From Arachis hypogaea (lineage: Eukaryota > Streptophyta > Magnoliopsida > Fabales > Fabaceae), in contig NC_092041.1 of NCBI RefSeq assembly GCF_003086295.3, positions 98,357,827 to 98,421,826 of the forward strand: a stretch of DNA of 64,000 nucleotides, read 5' to 3'. The translations under genes were made by a program, and so were the position numbers. Below are positions 63,280 through 64,000 of the stretch, one piece after another (the stretch's first letter is position 1; every line of letters begins with the position of its first letter). A model generated the notes under the pieces. It did not search any database and was not told where the DNA came from. It saw nothing but the letters and a program-made list of their open reading frames with translations.

Positions 63280-64000
63280 CGAGATTCGTTACTTGGGAGC
63301 ATGGTGACGGAGAAAAAATATCGGTAAAGATTTTCACAAAAATATTGCGTTGCGAGTATAGTTCTAAACCAACAATTAGACCTCAATTAATATTTAAATT
63401 GTTTGTCACAAATACAAACCCAATAAAATTAACTGAAGTATTCAAACCTCGGGTCGTCTCTCAAGGAATTGTAGTTTATTATTGGTTATGAGATTGTATC
63501 TTTTTGGGTTTTGAGTTTAACAAGAAAGGAATGTAAATAACAAGAAAATAAACCAACAACTAAGAAAAGTTCTAGCAAGGGTTGAGAATCGGAATTCCTA
63601 TCCTCATTATCATTGTCAATTAAGATGGTAATTACAAATTGCTCTCACTTAGTTAACCTCTAACAATTGAAAGAAAGTCAAGTAAGTAAATCAACTTGAG
63701 TTCACAAGTCCTCATCAAAGACTAGAGTTAGTGAAGCTCAATCCAACTAGCAACTTTCAATCACCAACCAACAAGAGTCTTTAACAATTCTAGAGTCTCC
63801 AAATTACAGAATCTAAGCTAAGAATACAAAAATCTAATTTAAAATCCACCCAAACATTTTATCAAATACTTGGAAGGCATAAAATAAGAACATAGAAAAT
63901 TAACAAGGAATATTAAATCCAAACAACCAATTGTAAGTATCAATGACTAACAATTAAAGAGAGTAATAATAAACATGGCAAACATAAATTGCATTAAAAG
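63280..64000 (-). repeat. LTR-like sequence cut by the window end
   Basis: Non-coding. The minus-strand reading (GAGGTCTAATTGTTGGTTTAG..., ACTCGCAACGCAATATTTTT) resembles the end of an Athila/Tat-type LTR, and the junction with the hAT remnant is abrupt. The border and target duplication are not resolved. Confidence 0.4.

Overview
The window looks like a gene-poor stretch of a legume nuclear genome, most likely peanut (Arachis). The grounds are plant intron borders, a legume-like chalcone synthase gene, and layered Ty3/gypsy (Athila-like), Ty1/copia, LINE, CACTA, Mutator (MULE) and hAT sequences of kinds I associate with Arachis. The species is inferred from memory of these families; no search was run. 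I saw no rRNA or tRNA gene.

Layout. 1-1670: LTR-retroelement-like non-coding DNA ending in an AACGTT dyad array. 3026-7593: chalcone synthase promoter and a three-exon gene with a 1-nt frameshift. 9.2-17.0 kb: degraded elements (a transposon gene remnant inside ~260-bp tandem repeats, a gypsy-like LTR, a LINE, a Sirevirus-like copia end, a CACTA end). 18343-20308: a Pack-MULE with a perfect 9-bp target duplication carrying a subtilisin-like protease fragment. 24643-28515: a MULE with long palindrome-filled inverted repeats and a broken plant mobile domain (PMD) gene. 29.4-52.2 kb: a CACTA element apparently split by a non-autonomous Athila-like retroelement, whose 3' LTR was in turn split by a young, almost complete 11,062-bp Athila-like element (38668-49729, 1552-bp LTRs, TGGAT target duplication). 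52.2-60.3 kb: a LINE fragment, AT-rich tandem repeats, and a second PMD pseudogene facing a MuDR-type transposase pseudogene that is itself interrupted by a 550-bp hAT-type MITE. 60.7-63.3 kb: a hAT transposase pseudogene. 63.3-64 kb: another LTR-like sequence.

The only host gene seen is chalcone synthase, the entry enzyme of flavonoid synthesis. It keeps the family's active-site residues but has an extra intron and a frameshift, so it is either a recent pseudogene or carries a sequence error. Nearly everything else is mobile DNA, most of it inactivated, often by C-to-T type stop codons.

The most striking signal is not a gene. Several unrelated elements carry arrays of short palindromes, each with its own consensus. 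In the young Athila-like element the dyad GGCGTTNAACGCC recurs at a 31-bp period in the LTRs, inside the gag-pol reading frame and in the 3' untranslated region. Because 31 is not a multiple of three, the coding copies are read in rotating frames, so the repeat seems to be kept at the DNA or RNA level. A second signal is a 7-bp-stem, 4-nt-loop hairpin about 20 nt before the 3' LTR in two different retroelements, with different sequence but the same geometry.
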